The translations under genes and the position numbers were made by a program. A stretch of 64,000 nt of DNA from Zychaea mexicana. Its lineage: Eukaryota; Mucoromycota; Mucoromycetes; Mucorales; Lichtheimiaceae. The stretch's first letter is position 1. Each line of letters begins with the position of its first letter. The notes under the pieces were generated by a model. It saw only the letters and a program-made list of their open reading frames with translations. It made no database searches and was not told the origin of the DNA. The stretch is from assembly GCF_025766255.1 (NCBI RefSeq), contig NW_026516701.1:280938-344937 (forward strand). The letters run 5' to 3'. Positions 1 through 11,523 of this stretch are shown here, one piece after another.

Positions 1-1464
1 TGAAATTTCGCACGTACGCCGCCATGATTGTGTCTTTGACAGGCGGCTGCAATTGGTCGACGATCCCCACCGAGAAAAAATTCTTGTAACTACGACAGCC
101 TAAATGGTCTTTTTTAGGATGTCCGTCTCTTCTTTTGATCGATTACGAGTTCAAGCGCAAAAACTAGACTGTCATTAACAAGGAATGTCGGGTATGTACT
201 AGTATGACGGTGAGGTTGCCTTAAAACGCCTTATCTTTAAATAGGGGTATGATACATAAACAAGCATCCGGAAAATGAGGCAACTATTAAACCTGGTTGC
301 GCGTACGAACATTTTCTTTTTCTTTTTTTTGAATCGGCGGTTTACGTACGTAAATACGTTGCGTTGCCAAGCTGCTTAGCTCCCAATCTCATTTTCTTGG
401 TCAGCAGGGTTGAGTTCTATCGACCACTCATCCCACTCCACAGAGTGGATATGTGGTGTAGTGTTTGAATATGCAGAAAGGATGCAGCACCTTTGCGTAT
501 GCTTCATTCGTTTGCTCTAATCTTCTGCTGTCTCTTATACCCAATTTGGTAAGACAAGCAAATAAAATAACCTAGTACGGTATGATTATTGCCCTTTCAA
601 TGATTATCTTAGCTTTCGTTTCCCACGCACGGATGGCGCAATCGCGTAAAAACTGGACGCGTATCGGGTACGATCAACTTGGCCCTTTTCACGGCAATAA
701 TTACCTGTAATTTCATAGAAGCGTTACCTACATTCGGCTGGTCCCGCGAACCCAACGTTTCGTTATCATGTATGGCGTTTCCTTAGACCCCCATAACTGA
801 GCAACAGCAGTGTAGTAAACGGGGTTTTAATCCGAGCCACGCTGCCCTAAATTTGTAAGTTTGGAAAGAGAATCGGTTGGTCGGATTATTTTTGATAAGA
901 CATTTTCCCCGGAATAGAAGGGACACCTAAATGTGGTAATTATTTGTTGGTTTTCGCCAAGTGTGATCGGTAAACCTTATCGAACTTGAAGAAAGTAAGT
1001 TGCAACCAGACAACAATCCAAGTAGTCGTAAAACAGGCAAAGTTTTTTCTACTGGTTTTCTTTTTGCTTCTTCCTTACGGATATCCCTTCTTTACAACCT
1101 GCTTTTTTTACGCCAAGAAGATCGCACTTTTCTGGTTCATTTAACGGATTCCAGAGTTTCCGGAGAGCATTGATCGATACTCCGCCTCCTCCCTTACATA
1201 AAGAGTATGCACTATTATAAAAAAGAGGCATCAGCTTTGATGGATGATAGACGCAGCTTTTGCCATATACAGAGGTCAGCTAAATATGTGTTTGGTAATT
1301 TATCTGAAATAAAGTAAATTAAGATATGAACGAATTAAATGTACATACAGGTCAATAATTTATACAGTATACATGAAGTAAAGAATAGTGCGGGTGAAGA
1401 ATGCGAGAAGACTAGATGGTCCAGTGATGTGTTGAGGGATGATGAGTATAGAGGTGGGGGTGAA
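1..1464. other. AT-rich intergenic stretch, no gene seen
   Basis: No reading frame here has protein-like composition or a phase-consistent set of exons. The only notable frame (1049-1231, minus, 60 codons) shows no recognisable motif. The right part lies downstream of the permease stop and probably holds its 3' UTR. Confidence 0.5.
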
Positions 1465-3463
1465 TTAGATCACATAGGTAAGGAAAGTCTTCCAGATACG
1501 CTTTTTCAAAGGAAGCTTCTTTTCTTGTTCCGCTTTGTTATGATCGATGGGTATCGTTCCAGTGACAAAGTCCATGTCGAGCGATTTTACAAATGCTGGG
1601 CGCATAATCACCTTGTGGCCAACGTAGATCACAACAGCAAAGATTAGACCGATGTAAGCGGCAACCACATCGGCACCATCGATTGGATCCAAGAATGTAT
1701 GGTATCCTTGGCCAAAGATAATGATCGTTCCAATGACAATGACAAACAAATCGAGGAACGGAAACAAGGGCGACTTGTATGGCAACTGATCCAGCGGCAG
1801 CTTTTGTCGTCGATAACCGATACGGAAACGAATATGAGTGATTGAGATGGAAACCCAGGTGACTAAACCAGCAACCGAAGTCAAGTTGGTGAGCCAGTTG
1901 AATACGACACCTGAGCTGAACAGCGATGTCAAAAATGCCAAGCAGCCAATCAAGCAGCTTGCAAGGACACACCATAATGGAACGCCCCATCTGTTCAAGC
2001 GGGTGAAAAATCTGGGAGCGCTGCCGTTTTCGGCCATGGCAAGTAAAGTCCGGCTGGAAGAGTAGACGCCTGAATTGCCTGCACTGATCATCGTAGTCAG
2101 GATAATGGCGTTCATCAAGTGAGCAGCCCATTCTGCACCAGCAAGTCGAAACACAAGTGTAAAAGGACTGACGGAAATATCGTCGTTGCCGCGGAGCAGA
2201 TCTGGATCGGTGTACGGGATGCAGAGACCGATCACCAGGATGCACATCATATAAAATACAACGATACGGTAAAACACTTGGTTGACGGCAGTAGGAACAG
2301 TTTTGTGGGGATTCTCGGATTCACCAGCTGCGATACCGACAATTTCAACACCGTTGAAAGAGAAAGCGGCTGTTACCAAGACATTGAAGAAACCAAGAAA
2401 GCCATTAGGGAATGCTCCGCCTTCTAAATGAAAGTTGCGGTTGCCAATTTCGTTACCGCCAGCGGTACCGGTAACAACGCAAAAGCCGACGATGATAAAG
2501 ATGATAACCGTAAGGATCTTGATGGCAGACAACCAGTACCTGATAGTAGTAGAGAGAGTATATACATGAGTATTGATGCATAACTGTGACAACTTTAACC
2601 ATGTAATACATCTAAACAGGTAACTTACTCAATTTCACCATAGCCTTTGACAGCAAAAACATTGAAGCCGATAAGAATCACAAGACATATGATTGACCAA
2701 ACATAACTCGGAAAGTCTGGAAGCCAAAATTCCATTAACCTGTTAGGAAAAGTCACGTTAATAACAAGATAAGGTATGGTTTCTTCTTTTTTCTTCCGAT
2801 ACGAACATGGCAACACCGGTAACTTGGACAGCAACGCCAACAGCCCAATTGGCCCAGTAGACCCAGCCAACGCAAAATCCAAGCGATGGATCAGAAAACC
2901 GAGAGGCAAAGTGAGCAAAACTGCCAGCCACAGGAATGTAGGCGGCCATTTCACCCATGCTCATCATGACACAATATACAAGAATACCAAGAACAGCACT
3001 ATAGATGGTTTTGAGTGTAGTTGATAAATATTAGTTCGTGTATTACTATAAGAAGGATATATTTTGAAGAACAAATCATCAAGGGAGCTTACTAGGCAAC
3101 CAATGCACCACCTGGACCTCCATTGGATATAGCTCGACCAGAAGCCAAGAAAAGACCGGTACCTAAATTGAAAAAAGGAATTTGTATAGTGTATTAGGAA
3201 CCGATGATATGTGCATTTCTACTTAGAAAACGGATGATGGAGGTGGGGCTCTTCTAGTATCACTACTTACCAATAGTGCCACCAAGGGCAATCATTTGGA
3301 TGTGGCGTGCCTTCAAACCGCGTCTTAATTCATGATCTTGGTTTTTCTCGCCGTTTGCGTTTGCAGACGAGTTTACGCTTTCAGCAACATCGATCGATGA
3401 GGCGTAAAACGATTTTGATTCCGCTACTGTTGGTGTCTCTACTGCTGTTTTGTTACTGTCCAT
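1465..3463 (-). CDS. Amino acid permease, AAT/YAT family (five exons)
   Basis: This plasma-membrane proton-coupled amino acid transporter belongs to the fungal AAT (APC superfamily) group that includes LYP1, CAN1 and DIP5. Exons read on the minus strand: 3463-3271, 3162-3093, 2998-2807, 2739-2629 and 2539-1465, giving about 546 aa, the usual family length. Seen in sequence: the TM1 signature GGTIGTGLFLASG spans the exon 1/2 junction. It is followed by the SMGEMAAYIPVAGSF segment, a NVFAVKGYGEIEYW segment, about 12 hydrophobic helices and a basic C-terminal tail. The N-terminal ~55 residues are hydrophilic, as expected for the cytosolic tail. Phase is kept across all junctions only if intron 3 uses the weak donor GTTCGT at 2806; the nearby GTATCG at 2802 breaks the frame. 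Substrate (basic, acidic or broad) cannot be told from sequence. Confidence 0.9.
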
Positions 3464-4657
3464 TTTAATGGGTATATTGTGATAAAAGTAAGGTAGTATA
3501 AATTGTCGTCGTGGCCAGAGACCCGGATGGTTTAAGTTGCAATTTTTTTTGTGTCAAGAAAAACAACAAAAAATCCTTTCTTTTGACAGGACAAGATCCC
3601 AACCTTCTTTTTATATAAGATCGTGATAACCCTCTAATACATGAAATTTCGCACGATTCCATCAAAGTGTTACCTTAGCTTTGACACCTCCAGATCGGGG
3701 GTGCTTGATTTTGTGGGGGGGATTAAAAAGAGAGGGATGTTGCGATTTTCATCCAGTAAGAAGCAAGGGTTTAGTAATGGCGCAAAAGTAAAGGTTAACT
3801 GCGTTTACATCGGTGTTATGTCTAACCAGTGAAATCGCTTGCCCAGCGCTTTCTCGGTTTCTTCGGAACGCAAGACGCTTCTTTATTGTCTAAGGATTCC
3901 AGTTGTACGCGCTTATTCGGTAAACCTTTTATCTTGCTGCCATCTTTGTCTCTCAAACAAATCACAAACAAATTAAAGTGGATCACATCCAAATCTGATG
4001 ATCCAATATACAAAAGATGGTTTTCTTATTTTATTGCAAAAAAAAGGGAAAAAAGGTTTAGAAAGATGTATAACCTTTTCTGATACAACTGTGAAATAGT
4101 TTTATAATGAAGTACATATCTTTTTGTTTCCAGAGAATCCACCGTATGCCACAATTGCACCATCGCTGTCGACACTCAATGCTGGATGCGTATTGGCCAT
4201 GGCAACCCTAGCTATAGAATTCGCTACCGTGCCAACACTGCCATTATTGCTAGGCCGGTCTCTTTTGCTTCGGCTTTCTTTTCCGTCGCAAAAAAGAGCT
4301 ACAGTTGACGTGATGTTGGGCTCAAGTGTAGTCATTGCTACATACTGCTTTGTCTTCCATTTCATATGTGTTGTCATGTCAACAGAAACAGTGAGCAGCC
4401 AAAGATGTTTCGATCCAAAACATTTCTGTTCCTAATTAGGAACTGAGGGCCATACTTTGAAACAACGTGATCATAAAATTATTTAATACTAAATTGCTCC
4501 TCCGATATCAGGTACGGAGTATGCACCTGTTTTTTAGGGACAAAGCTGTGCTAGCCGTTCTAGATCAACAGTGGCTATTGTGGAACACTCTGGCAATTTC
4601 TTATTTATACTACTTTATTTTGTCCTTGAGTATCGAGTTTGATTCAATATCACGTAT
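3464..4657. other. Promoter-side spacer with degraded frames
   Basis: Upstream region of the permease. A minus-strand frame at 4102-4377 contains a kelch-like stretch (DSDGAIVAYGGFSG) and another at 3822-4013 is hydrophilic. Neither has clear exon partners, so this may be a dead remnant of a beta-propeller gene. Nothing firm can be called. Confidence 0.25.
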
Positions 4658-4660
4658 ATG

Positions 4661-4682
4661 CACCATAGGAAAAAAGTGTGCA
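4661..4682 (+). repeat. Left terminal inverted repeat of the CMC element
   Basis: Begins CACCATAGGAAAAA and ends GTGTGCA. It pairs with 11281-11302 with one mismatch, at position 15 of the repeat. Confidence 0.9.
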
Positions 4683-4850
4683 GGATTTGTGCAAAAATGT
4701 GCGGAATTTGAGCGATGTGTAAGAATGTGCGTTTACGTAGTTTTTTGGACATTTTTTGCACACAGCTTTGTGCAGGATATGTATCCTTTTGCACACTCAT
4801 TGCACACAACTGTGCTGGTTTTGTACGTTTTTACACACACCTTCAACGTC
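4671..4850 (+). promoter_or_regulatory. Left subterminal repeat array (TGTGCA family)
   Basis: Multiple direct and inverted copies of TGTGCA, TGTGCGG and TTTTGCACAC lie in about 180 bp. The matching right array is at 11208-11290. In plant CACTA elements such arrays bind the TnpA protein; here that role is inferred. Confidence 0.55.
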
Positions 4851-5266
4851 TGACAGAGTAACACTAGCGTTTCATTGGGTAGATACAACAGCATTTCTCC
4901 AAAAACAGGCTTCTCACTGGACGAGCCGTACAACGACAGAAAGTAACTCCCGATTATCATTGGACCAAACATACTATTCAATTGCTTTTTTATAGATATA
5001 GGATATAGCGTTTTATTCTTTTTTTAGGACAACAAAAATCTGTGATGGGAATATTCATAGGGAAACAAATAATAAAAGAACGATGGCGATGCAAAGACTA
5101 TGACGGAAGAAGAGAGGAACAAAAATTGTGTAGTAGTACAGACTTTATCGTAATTAAAAAGAAGTTTAGCGGATAGACGACCTTGTTAATAAAGGAATTG
5201 TTTATTTTAGCGATACGAGCAGAAAACACGCAAAAGCAGATCACGATAACAATACTTACACCAAAA

Positions 5267-6514
5267 TTATTTATTCTTGCCAGTTTTGCGTGCTCTGCGC
5301 CGTCCTTCGTTCTCAGTATCATGAGCCACTATTCAATGAAGATTCATTAAGAACGAAGAACGAAGTTATGAATACGTTTAAGGTAACTTGAAGAGTACAT
5401 ACATACACTGCCTACCTGATGCTGTTCTTCTTTGTCTCTTTGCTGTTGGTCTCGGTTGCTGCTGTTCGTCCTCATCATCCGTATGAGCAACATCCGGCAA
5501 CGGAAGCAAGGGTTGACGATGACGCTCAGCTCTATTAAATTACAGAGTTAGAAACGTGTAATGTGATGTAAGTACAAGATTTTTTTATTCTTACTGTTGC
5601 CCAACCGTGATGCTAGCATCCCCTGTGACGACTTGTGCTGCTGCTGCTGCTGTTACTGATGACGAAGATGATGGTGCTGCTGCTGCCTCTACTGACGATG
5701 ACGACGATGATGATAGTGATGGCGATGGTGAAGCTACTGCTGCTTCTACTTCTGGTGTTAATGATGATGATGCCGGGTTTTGCTCTATTGACAATGAAGT
5801 TATAGTTGACATAAACAGCCAGCTTTTTTTGATAGTGTGTTACTTACGATCCGTGGAGTCATCGTCACCCTTCAGCCAGAACTTTCGGATAAATAGACGC
5901 GCCCCCCAGTGGTCTACGCACATGGCCAGAGGAAGGTATGGTTGCGCTGCCTGCTCAAACTCTTGTAAAGTAATAAGCTGCATGTCGGTGCTAACGTCCT
6001 TCCAAAAACGAGGCAACGGTTTGTTTTTAATCTTGTACTTATTCATCAGCGTCAAGGATGCTTGCTCCGCAAGTGGTTTACAGCTGGCTTTCATCAACCT
6101 GAAGTATTGTTCTTTGTATCCAGGGCCTAAAGCTTTCTTTAACAATGATTTGAATATGTCCCAGCCAAATTGCATATCGACGATTTGCCCCTTGTTATTC
6201 TTGTACGTTGGCTGTTCTGTAGTACGCTCGAGAGGAGGAAAGGTCGGTAAGCGTGATGCTGGCACATGCGACAGGTCAACAGGACTAGTTGCGTTCTGTT
6301 GAAGAGCGCAACGCAGGAGGGTCTTCATTGTTTCCATTTCTTTTGCCATACAGTTGACCTTTTCTAATAATTCAGAGCGCTCTTCCTGCGTTTGATAGAT
6401 GATATCGCGTAGTTGCTCACGATCTTCTTCGGATTTGCGTCTGTATTCAGAAAAGCTTCTTTGGATATCCCCAATAGTTTCAAGAAGTCTAGTGTAAGCT
6501 GGGTCAGAGTACAT
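5267..6514 (-). CDS. Transposon accessory protein, coiled coil plus basic tail (four exons)
   Basis: Not recognised as a named family. Exons on the minus strand: 6514-5848, 5784-5595, 5531-5416 and 5328-5267. All junctions are GT-AG and in phase, giving about 344 aa. The N-terminal ~75 residues are heptad-like and charged (SEYRRKSEEDREQLRDII region), suggesting a coiled coil. Residues ~100-215 form a conserved-looking globular part containing DMQFGWDIF. Next comes a Ser/Ala-rich linker, then a basic C-terminus with AKRQRR and GRRRARKTGKNK that looks like a nuclear localisation or DNA-binding tail. It lies wholly inside the CMC element, so it may be the analogue of TnpA (subterminal repeat binding). 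That role is inference. The start at 6514 is the first ATG of the long exon. Confidence 0.65.
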
Positions 6515-6975
6515 GGTGTATGTGGGTGATGTGAAAGTAAAAGAAACGCAAAAAGGAAGCAGCGATATTCACGTTAGGAATGAAGTATTTAGTATTTTCT
6601 TTTCCAAGTTCAGTTCTTATTGCAATACAGATTGATTAATGGAATGCGATAGTTTTTCTGATAATGCTTTTGTTTTATGTGATACGCATATGTCTTAGTG
6701 GTTACTATGTATCCATTTTTAACATAATACACATTTGCTGATATATCTCAAATAGTCAAAGGATAGAAAATACATTAAATTAAAATGGTGATTTGCTTTT
6801 CCAGGAAACAAATAAAGGGGATGCATTATGCATAGATTCACAGACAATATCTTCCCGATTGGGTGTGCAGCAATCCATACCCCTTAGTAAGTACATGTTG
6901 ATTAAATTTTCTGAGGTCTTTATTTTCTCTTTCTTTTTGGTCTTCTTTTGGACACCGCCTTGGTACTACGCAACA

Positions 6976-7732
6976 ATGTCACCAATCCAACCCACTAACA
7001 GCGACGATTCTGACATACTATGCAGACACTGTGACCAAAGGCTCATAATGGTAAATCGACTGATGCGACACCAGTATAACAGGGAACGCTCGCTGTATGT
7101 ATAACATCCGTTCTAGAAACACAATGAAAAGAACATGAAGAAACCAACAAAAGAAACTAATAACATACATTGATTCTAGTATAAAAGCTTTGTTTGAAGC
7201 TACTCGGGGAGGACGTTCTAGTTCAAAGGCCCATTGCAGTAAAGTCCTACGTGAGCTGCTTGAGGAGCATAGCAGAGGGGATTTTGACAGCGATCCTGAT
7301 ATGGCAAGATTTATACAACAACAAAGGTGTGTTTCGGCGACTATTATGCGGCAAAAGCACTTACATTTGTACGTACTCTATAGAGAGCTATCCGACTATC
7401 ATTACAATGTTAGGTTCTTTAGACGATCTGTAGCAGCGGATCAGATCTGGATAGTTGATCATGATGGTACCGATCACGAGTTTCTGGCTCCACCAATTCA
7501 AGAACTGTCACACAATCAGGTTGAAAATATCGATACCCCGTCATCGTCATCGTCATTTTGTCTCCCGCCCCCATCACCTAGTTTTCCTGTAATGTACGGC
7601 GCCAACGATGTCAGTGATGTTGTAACTGAGGATGTCGATAATCGCACAACAGTGTCACTAGAGGATAGAGAACTCGACGGTTTACAAATGATGACAGAAG
7701 AGGATTGGTATGCTAAACAGCGTTGGCGTTAG
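6976..7732 (+). CDS. Second transposon-borne protein with CxxC finger-like N-terminus (two exons)
   Basis: Unrecognised. Exons 6976-7094 and 7180-7732 join in phase through a good GTATGT donor, giving about 223 aa. The N-terminus holds CRHCDQRLIMVNRLMRH, a C-x2-C-x12-H arrangement like half of a C2H2 finger. The middle (DYHYNVRFFRR, DQIWIVDHDGTDHEF) is compact and the C-terminal ~80 residues are acidic and Ser/Pro-rich. It is the only plus-strand gene of the element and ends 220 bp from the transposase 3' end, so the two converge. Possibly a DNA-binding or regulatory protein of the transposon; it could also be captured host cargo. Confidence 0.55.
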
Positions 7733-7951
7733 TTGTTCAATTGTTTTTGATAAAAAGACGCTATATGATTTCTGATTCTACTTAATGCTGATTATACTTA
7801 GTGAAAATGAAGGAGATAAAAAGAGGCTGTGCGTGCGCGTATTTTGACGTCGAGGGTTAAAGAGGGAAGAGAAAGAAGAGAGAGAGCGAGGAAGCAAAAA
7901 GAAAGAGGAGTGGGGAGACGAAAGAGGAAAAGGATGCTTTTTAAAATTTGT

Positions 7952-10900
7952 TTAAATATAAAGAAAATTAGGATCGAGTGTAAGCAGCTCTTTATCTGAA
8001 AACGAGTCAAAGTGATAGTAGAAATACTGTCGCTCGTTTTCGTTCACTATTCGACCAGCAGATGTCACCAAGGACTCGATCCCGATAACTACAAGTTTGG
8101 TTGAGCTGGATGACGTTCTATATGGCCAAATGTCATCAGGCAAAGTACGCTCGACCTCAACAGCAGCGAGCAACACCTTTATACCGTCATGCTCGTGGCA
8201 AAAGAAAAAACGGACATCACCAAAATAGGTGATGTATTTCATATTCTTCCTCGCGCTGCGGCTTCTATCGGTATTCAGGCGTACAGCCAAACGAACACAG
8301 GAACGATTTCGACTTTTGCTATCAGACTCGTCCTGGCGAAACGTACTGCCCCAGATTTGCTGGTCTGCAAAGCACCGACTGGCTCTTTGCACCGATTGAT
8401 CGCCTGTGACACTCACTTTGTCATAGCCGCCCAAACGATTAGCCCAGTAAAAAGCCAAAGCATCTTTGATCCCTAGCTCGATTACTGTTTTCTCGTCAAA
8501 TGGACCCCAAAGCTCGGGCGCCGATTCGTCGTTCGATGTGGATATCACTTTTTGGCTGCTTGGTGGATCGTCGTTTTTCTTTCTTTGCATATATCTCATT
8601 GCAGCAAGAGCTACAACGACATTCTGCGAATTGGCGGCAGGTTCTTTTCTCGATGTGATGTTTCGCTTTATTACGCCAACGGCTCGCTCCATCGAAAAAG
8701 CTGCATATATCGGCAATGGTTACATAAACTGGATGTGCTTATATAGATGCAAGAGGTAATGTTGTGATATTGTAAAAACGTGGTGAGTGATTTTGTTCTG
8801 TTCTGTGAAATTTGATAGACTGTGGAGCCATGCCTTAGCCTTTTCTTTGATCTCTTTAATGCCAGCAGTATCGATTTCTCGACGACAAGCAAGGTTGTAC
8901 AGTCGTGATAAATTCTTTACTGCCTTTTTTGCATCAACATCGTCGATATGCTCGAGCACCAGAGTCGGCACGATAAAGCGCATAAAATGTATCCAATCCA
9001 CGGCTTTGTAAAATCCGGCCTTTTTGGTGATATCAGCGCAATCACCGGCGAATCCAGAAGGAACCAGCCTTCTCGATTTCTCCATGCATGCACCAATCTT
9101 TTTGAGGACAGACGGAGGTAAGTAAAACGGATTGTTTGTCTTCCCGTAATGACCTGTCAGGAGCTTGTAAAACTGCTTCCCTACGCCCGGCCCAAGAAGA
9201 TGCATAATATCACTAGGATAAAAGAATGGGCCATGGAATGATGAAAGCTTTGCCATCGGAGATCCGAGAAGACCTTTTCGCGTATTAATGACAGTATCTC
9301 CAGCACCAGCGTCATCCGGTTCTACATCCGATTCTTCGTTGGATTCAGCACTAGAAGAGTCGTCTGCTGCTGTACTAGGATCTGTAGCATTCGCCAGAGT
9401 TTGCTCGGATGGAGAATAATTTTCGTTTCTGCGCAATGGAGGGATGCTGTTATCGGATGGCGGCAAGAATACTGTTCTACCATTTTTACGCTGGCCATAC
9501 ACCTCGCAAATTCTGCACCCATATTTCGCCATATGTCCTGCATGACCGCACATCTTTGCCACTGCCGGTAAGTCACCTCCAACACATAAGAGGATTGCTT
9601 TAAAAGCGATATCCTTGTCGTCTGTCGTCTTAACGGTCCTTCCTATTGTCGATAGTTCGTCGAGTTCCTGCAACAGCGCTGTCAAAAAAGTAAACAGCTT
9701 TTTTGGCTGATTTTTGCTTGGTATGACACAAGTTTGGAGCTGGTATTTGTCTTCGTAACGGATCTCTGGTGGTAAGTCGAATATGATAAAATGGACGATA
9801 TACATTGACGATCCATTCTTGTTGAAACCATCAGTATACATGCCCAAGTGAATCGTACTGTCGTCTGTCCGCCCATAGTGCTTCAACAGCTTGTAGCTTT
9901 TACCGTCGAAAACGTCACGCATCATATCTGTGCTGTCTGATCGATGGCTTTTGAAATGCTGTCTCGTGCACGGATCATTCAGCATAAGTGCCAGTTGTTC
10001 AGCAAGTGGCAAGTATTTCATCTGTTGCTGCGGTTTAGCGATATCCCCGCCTTTGAATCGAGGTTTTTTGCAACTATCACACCGATCAGTCGCAGTAGCA
10101 GGTGAAGAAAACATCATACAGCCATCTGGGCACATATCGTAAGGAACGGGTTTAACAGGGTAGTTACTAAGCAAAGCCTGTTTTGCTTTGTAGTGGGACG
10201 GTAGCAGAGGTAGATGACCGCGAATATAATCATTGAATTCTTCAATGAGCTTCTCCATAAAGGAGCGTGGGACTTTACTCTCAAGAGCAAGTTGGTGGAT
10301 GCTGGTAGCCAATCGTATATTTTTCTCGACTGTGGTTTTAGCATGTAAGCGAAAGTCGTAATCGTATTCCCCATCATTAAGTGGTGCTGTCGAGAATGCA
10401 TCAACGTCAGGCGTATCGTCATATCCATCGCTATCTGATTCTTCATTGCACGTGTCATATCCATCCCCGCCCTCATCCGATTGTCTATCGGGCAATCGCA
10501 CTTGTTCCGTATCACCACTTGCACCAAAACTCATATCCAAAGACTCGTCGACAACACCTTCCATACTGTCGTTAATTATAGCATCCCGTTTTTGCTGATC
10601 AGAAACCGGGCCATCAGATTGCATATCCCAATCAACGTCCTGATCAAGGTCCATTCCGTCATCACAGAATTCATTGACATTCTCATTTTGCTACAGTTTA
10701 ACAGCGAAATTTAAGTCTCTTACATTTACGCAAAGAAGTATAAACTGAACTCACAAGAGATAGCCAGTGCTCAGGCGATGCTCTTTCCTCACTCGGCCAG
10801 CGACATTGTCAATCAACTAAACATTAAAATCGCAGTTATATTTTTTTTTTGCTTTGTAGACGTAAATAAATAATAACATACTCACGTCATGCTGACTTCT

Positions 10901-11047
10901 ACCGCTCAACGTAGCATCACCCAACTCAGTAAATACACGTCTAGCCATAGCTTCGCCACACGCTTTTGTATGAGAAGTTTGATTGGTCTCGGCATTGTTA
11001 AAGAAGTAACCACAGATGGGACACTCATAACCAAAGCTTTTAGGCAT
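7952..11047 (-). pseudogene. tnp2-like (Transposase_21 type) transposase with one in-frame stop
   Basis: Likely exons: 11047-10886, 10816-10793 (an alternative longer form runs to about 10752) and 10690-7952. Exon 1 encodes a C-x2-C-x13-H-x3-C zinc finger (ECPICGYFF...H...C). The main exon contains an acidic leader, a CPDGC...CDSC cysteine pair (~residue 240), the catalytic-type motif LGMYTDGFN (~350), and the GGDLPAVAKMCGHAG...CRIC block typical of tnp2 transposases. The C-terminal block AFSMERAVGVIKRN lies after 8716. At 8722-8720 a TAA stop sits in the same frame between these blocks, with no usable intron around it, so the ORF is split into 644- and 254-codon parts. Total coding span is about 970 codons, a usual length for the family. 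Function: cut-and-paste transposition of the element, now probably lost in this copy. Confidence 0.82.
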
Positions 11048-11207
11048 TGTTGTAAATTAACTTGAATAGCTGGAAGGTATTTTACTGCTTGTATAAGGAT
11101 TGAACAAGAGAAGTTTCTTTCAGAGACAATGCTCACTGGGTATAAGAAGAAAAGGATTGAGCAGGAGAGCTTTTCAGGGACGAAATCTATTGCATTAATT
11201 AATCTCC

Positions 11208-11290
11208 CTGTGTGTGAAAGTGTGCAAAAATGAACCTAAAACCGCACACTGCACAAAATCCGCACATTCTTGAACATTTTTGCACACATT
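11208..11290 (-). promoter_or_regulatory. Right subterminal repeat array (TGTGCA family)
   Basis: Copies of TGTGCAAAAATG, CCGCACA and TTTTGCACACA are packed next to the right TIR, mirroring the left array. Confidence 0.5.
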
Positions 11291-11302
11291 TTTCCTATGG
11301 TG
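11281..11302 (-). repeat. Right terminal inverted repeat of the CMC element
   Basis: On the plus strand it ends TTTTTCCTATGGTG at 11302. It is the inverted copy of 4661-4682 and is followed directly by the ATG target duplicate. Confidence 0.9.
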
Positions 11303-11523
11303 ATGCATGATGCTACAGGTAAATTGTCATTCTGTTGTCAAGAATGCCCTTATATAGTATCGAACTGTTGTTCATTTCTTCTCTTTAATATGGTCTCAAC
11401 CAGCTGTCTCTGACATGATATATATATATCCAGATTGTTGAACCAATTTCGAAACAGGACAACAGAAAAGTGAATTACTTGAATGTGCTGTTTAGCTACA
11501 AGCAGTTATATCGATCAAATACA

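Larger units (their letters stand above)
4661..11302 (-). mobile_element. Complete CMC-type (CACTA/Plavaka-like) DNA transposon
   Basis: The element has both ends. The left end starts CACCATAGGAAAAA then nGTGTGCA at 4661. The right end is its reverse complement ending at 11302, matching 21 of 22 bases. It is flanked by the same 3 bp, ATG (4658-4660 and 11303-11305), as expected for the 3-bp duplication of CACTA/En-Spm elements. Inside lie a tnp2-like transposase with an in-frame stop (minus, 11047-7952), a four-exon accessory gene (minus, 6514-5267) and a two-exon gene (plus, 6976-7732). Both subterminal regions are dense in TGTGCA/TGTGCGG-type repeats, resembling transposase-binding arrays of CACTA elements. 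The superfamily assignment rests on family knowledge of tnp2 transposases; the TIR and TSD are seen directly. Confidence 0.88.

Noticed and set aside
4102..4377. Kelch-repeat gene
   Set aside because: Only one short kelch-like stretch (VAYGGFSG) is visible and no further blades or exons were found; kept only as a remark on the spacer.
5607..6302. 231-codon plus-strand frame
   Set aside because: Antisense shadow of the four-exon accessory gene; its Asp/Ala-rich start comes from GAT/GCT repeats that encode Ser/Ala on the real strand.
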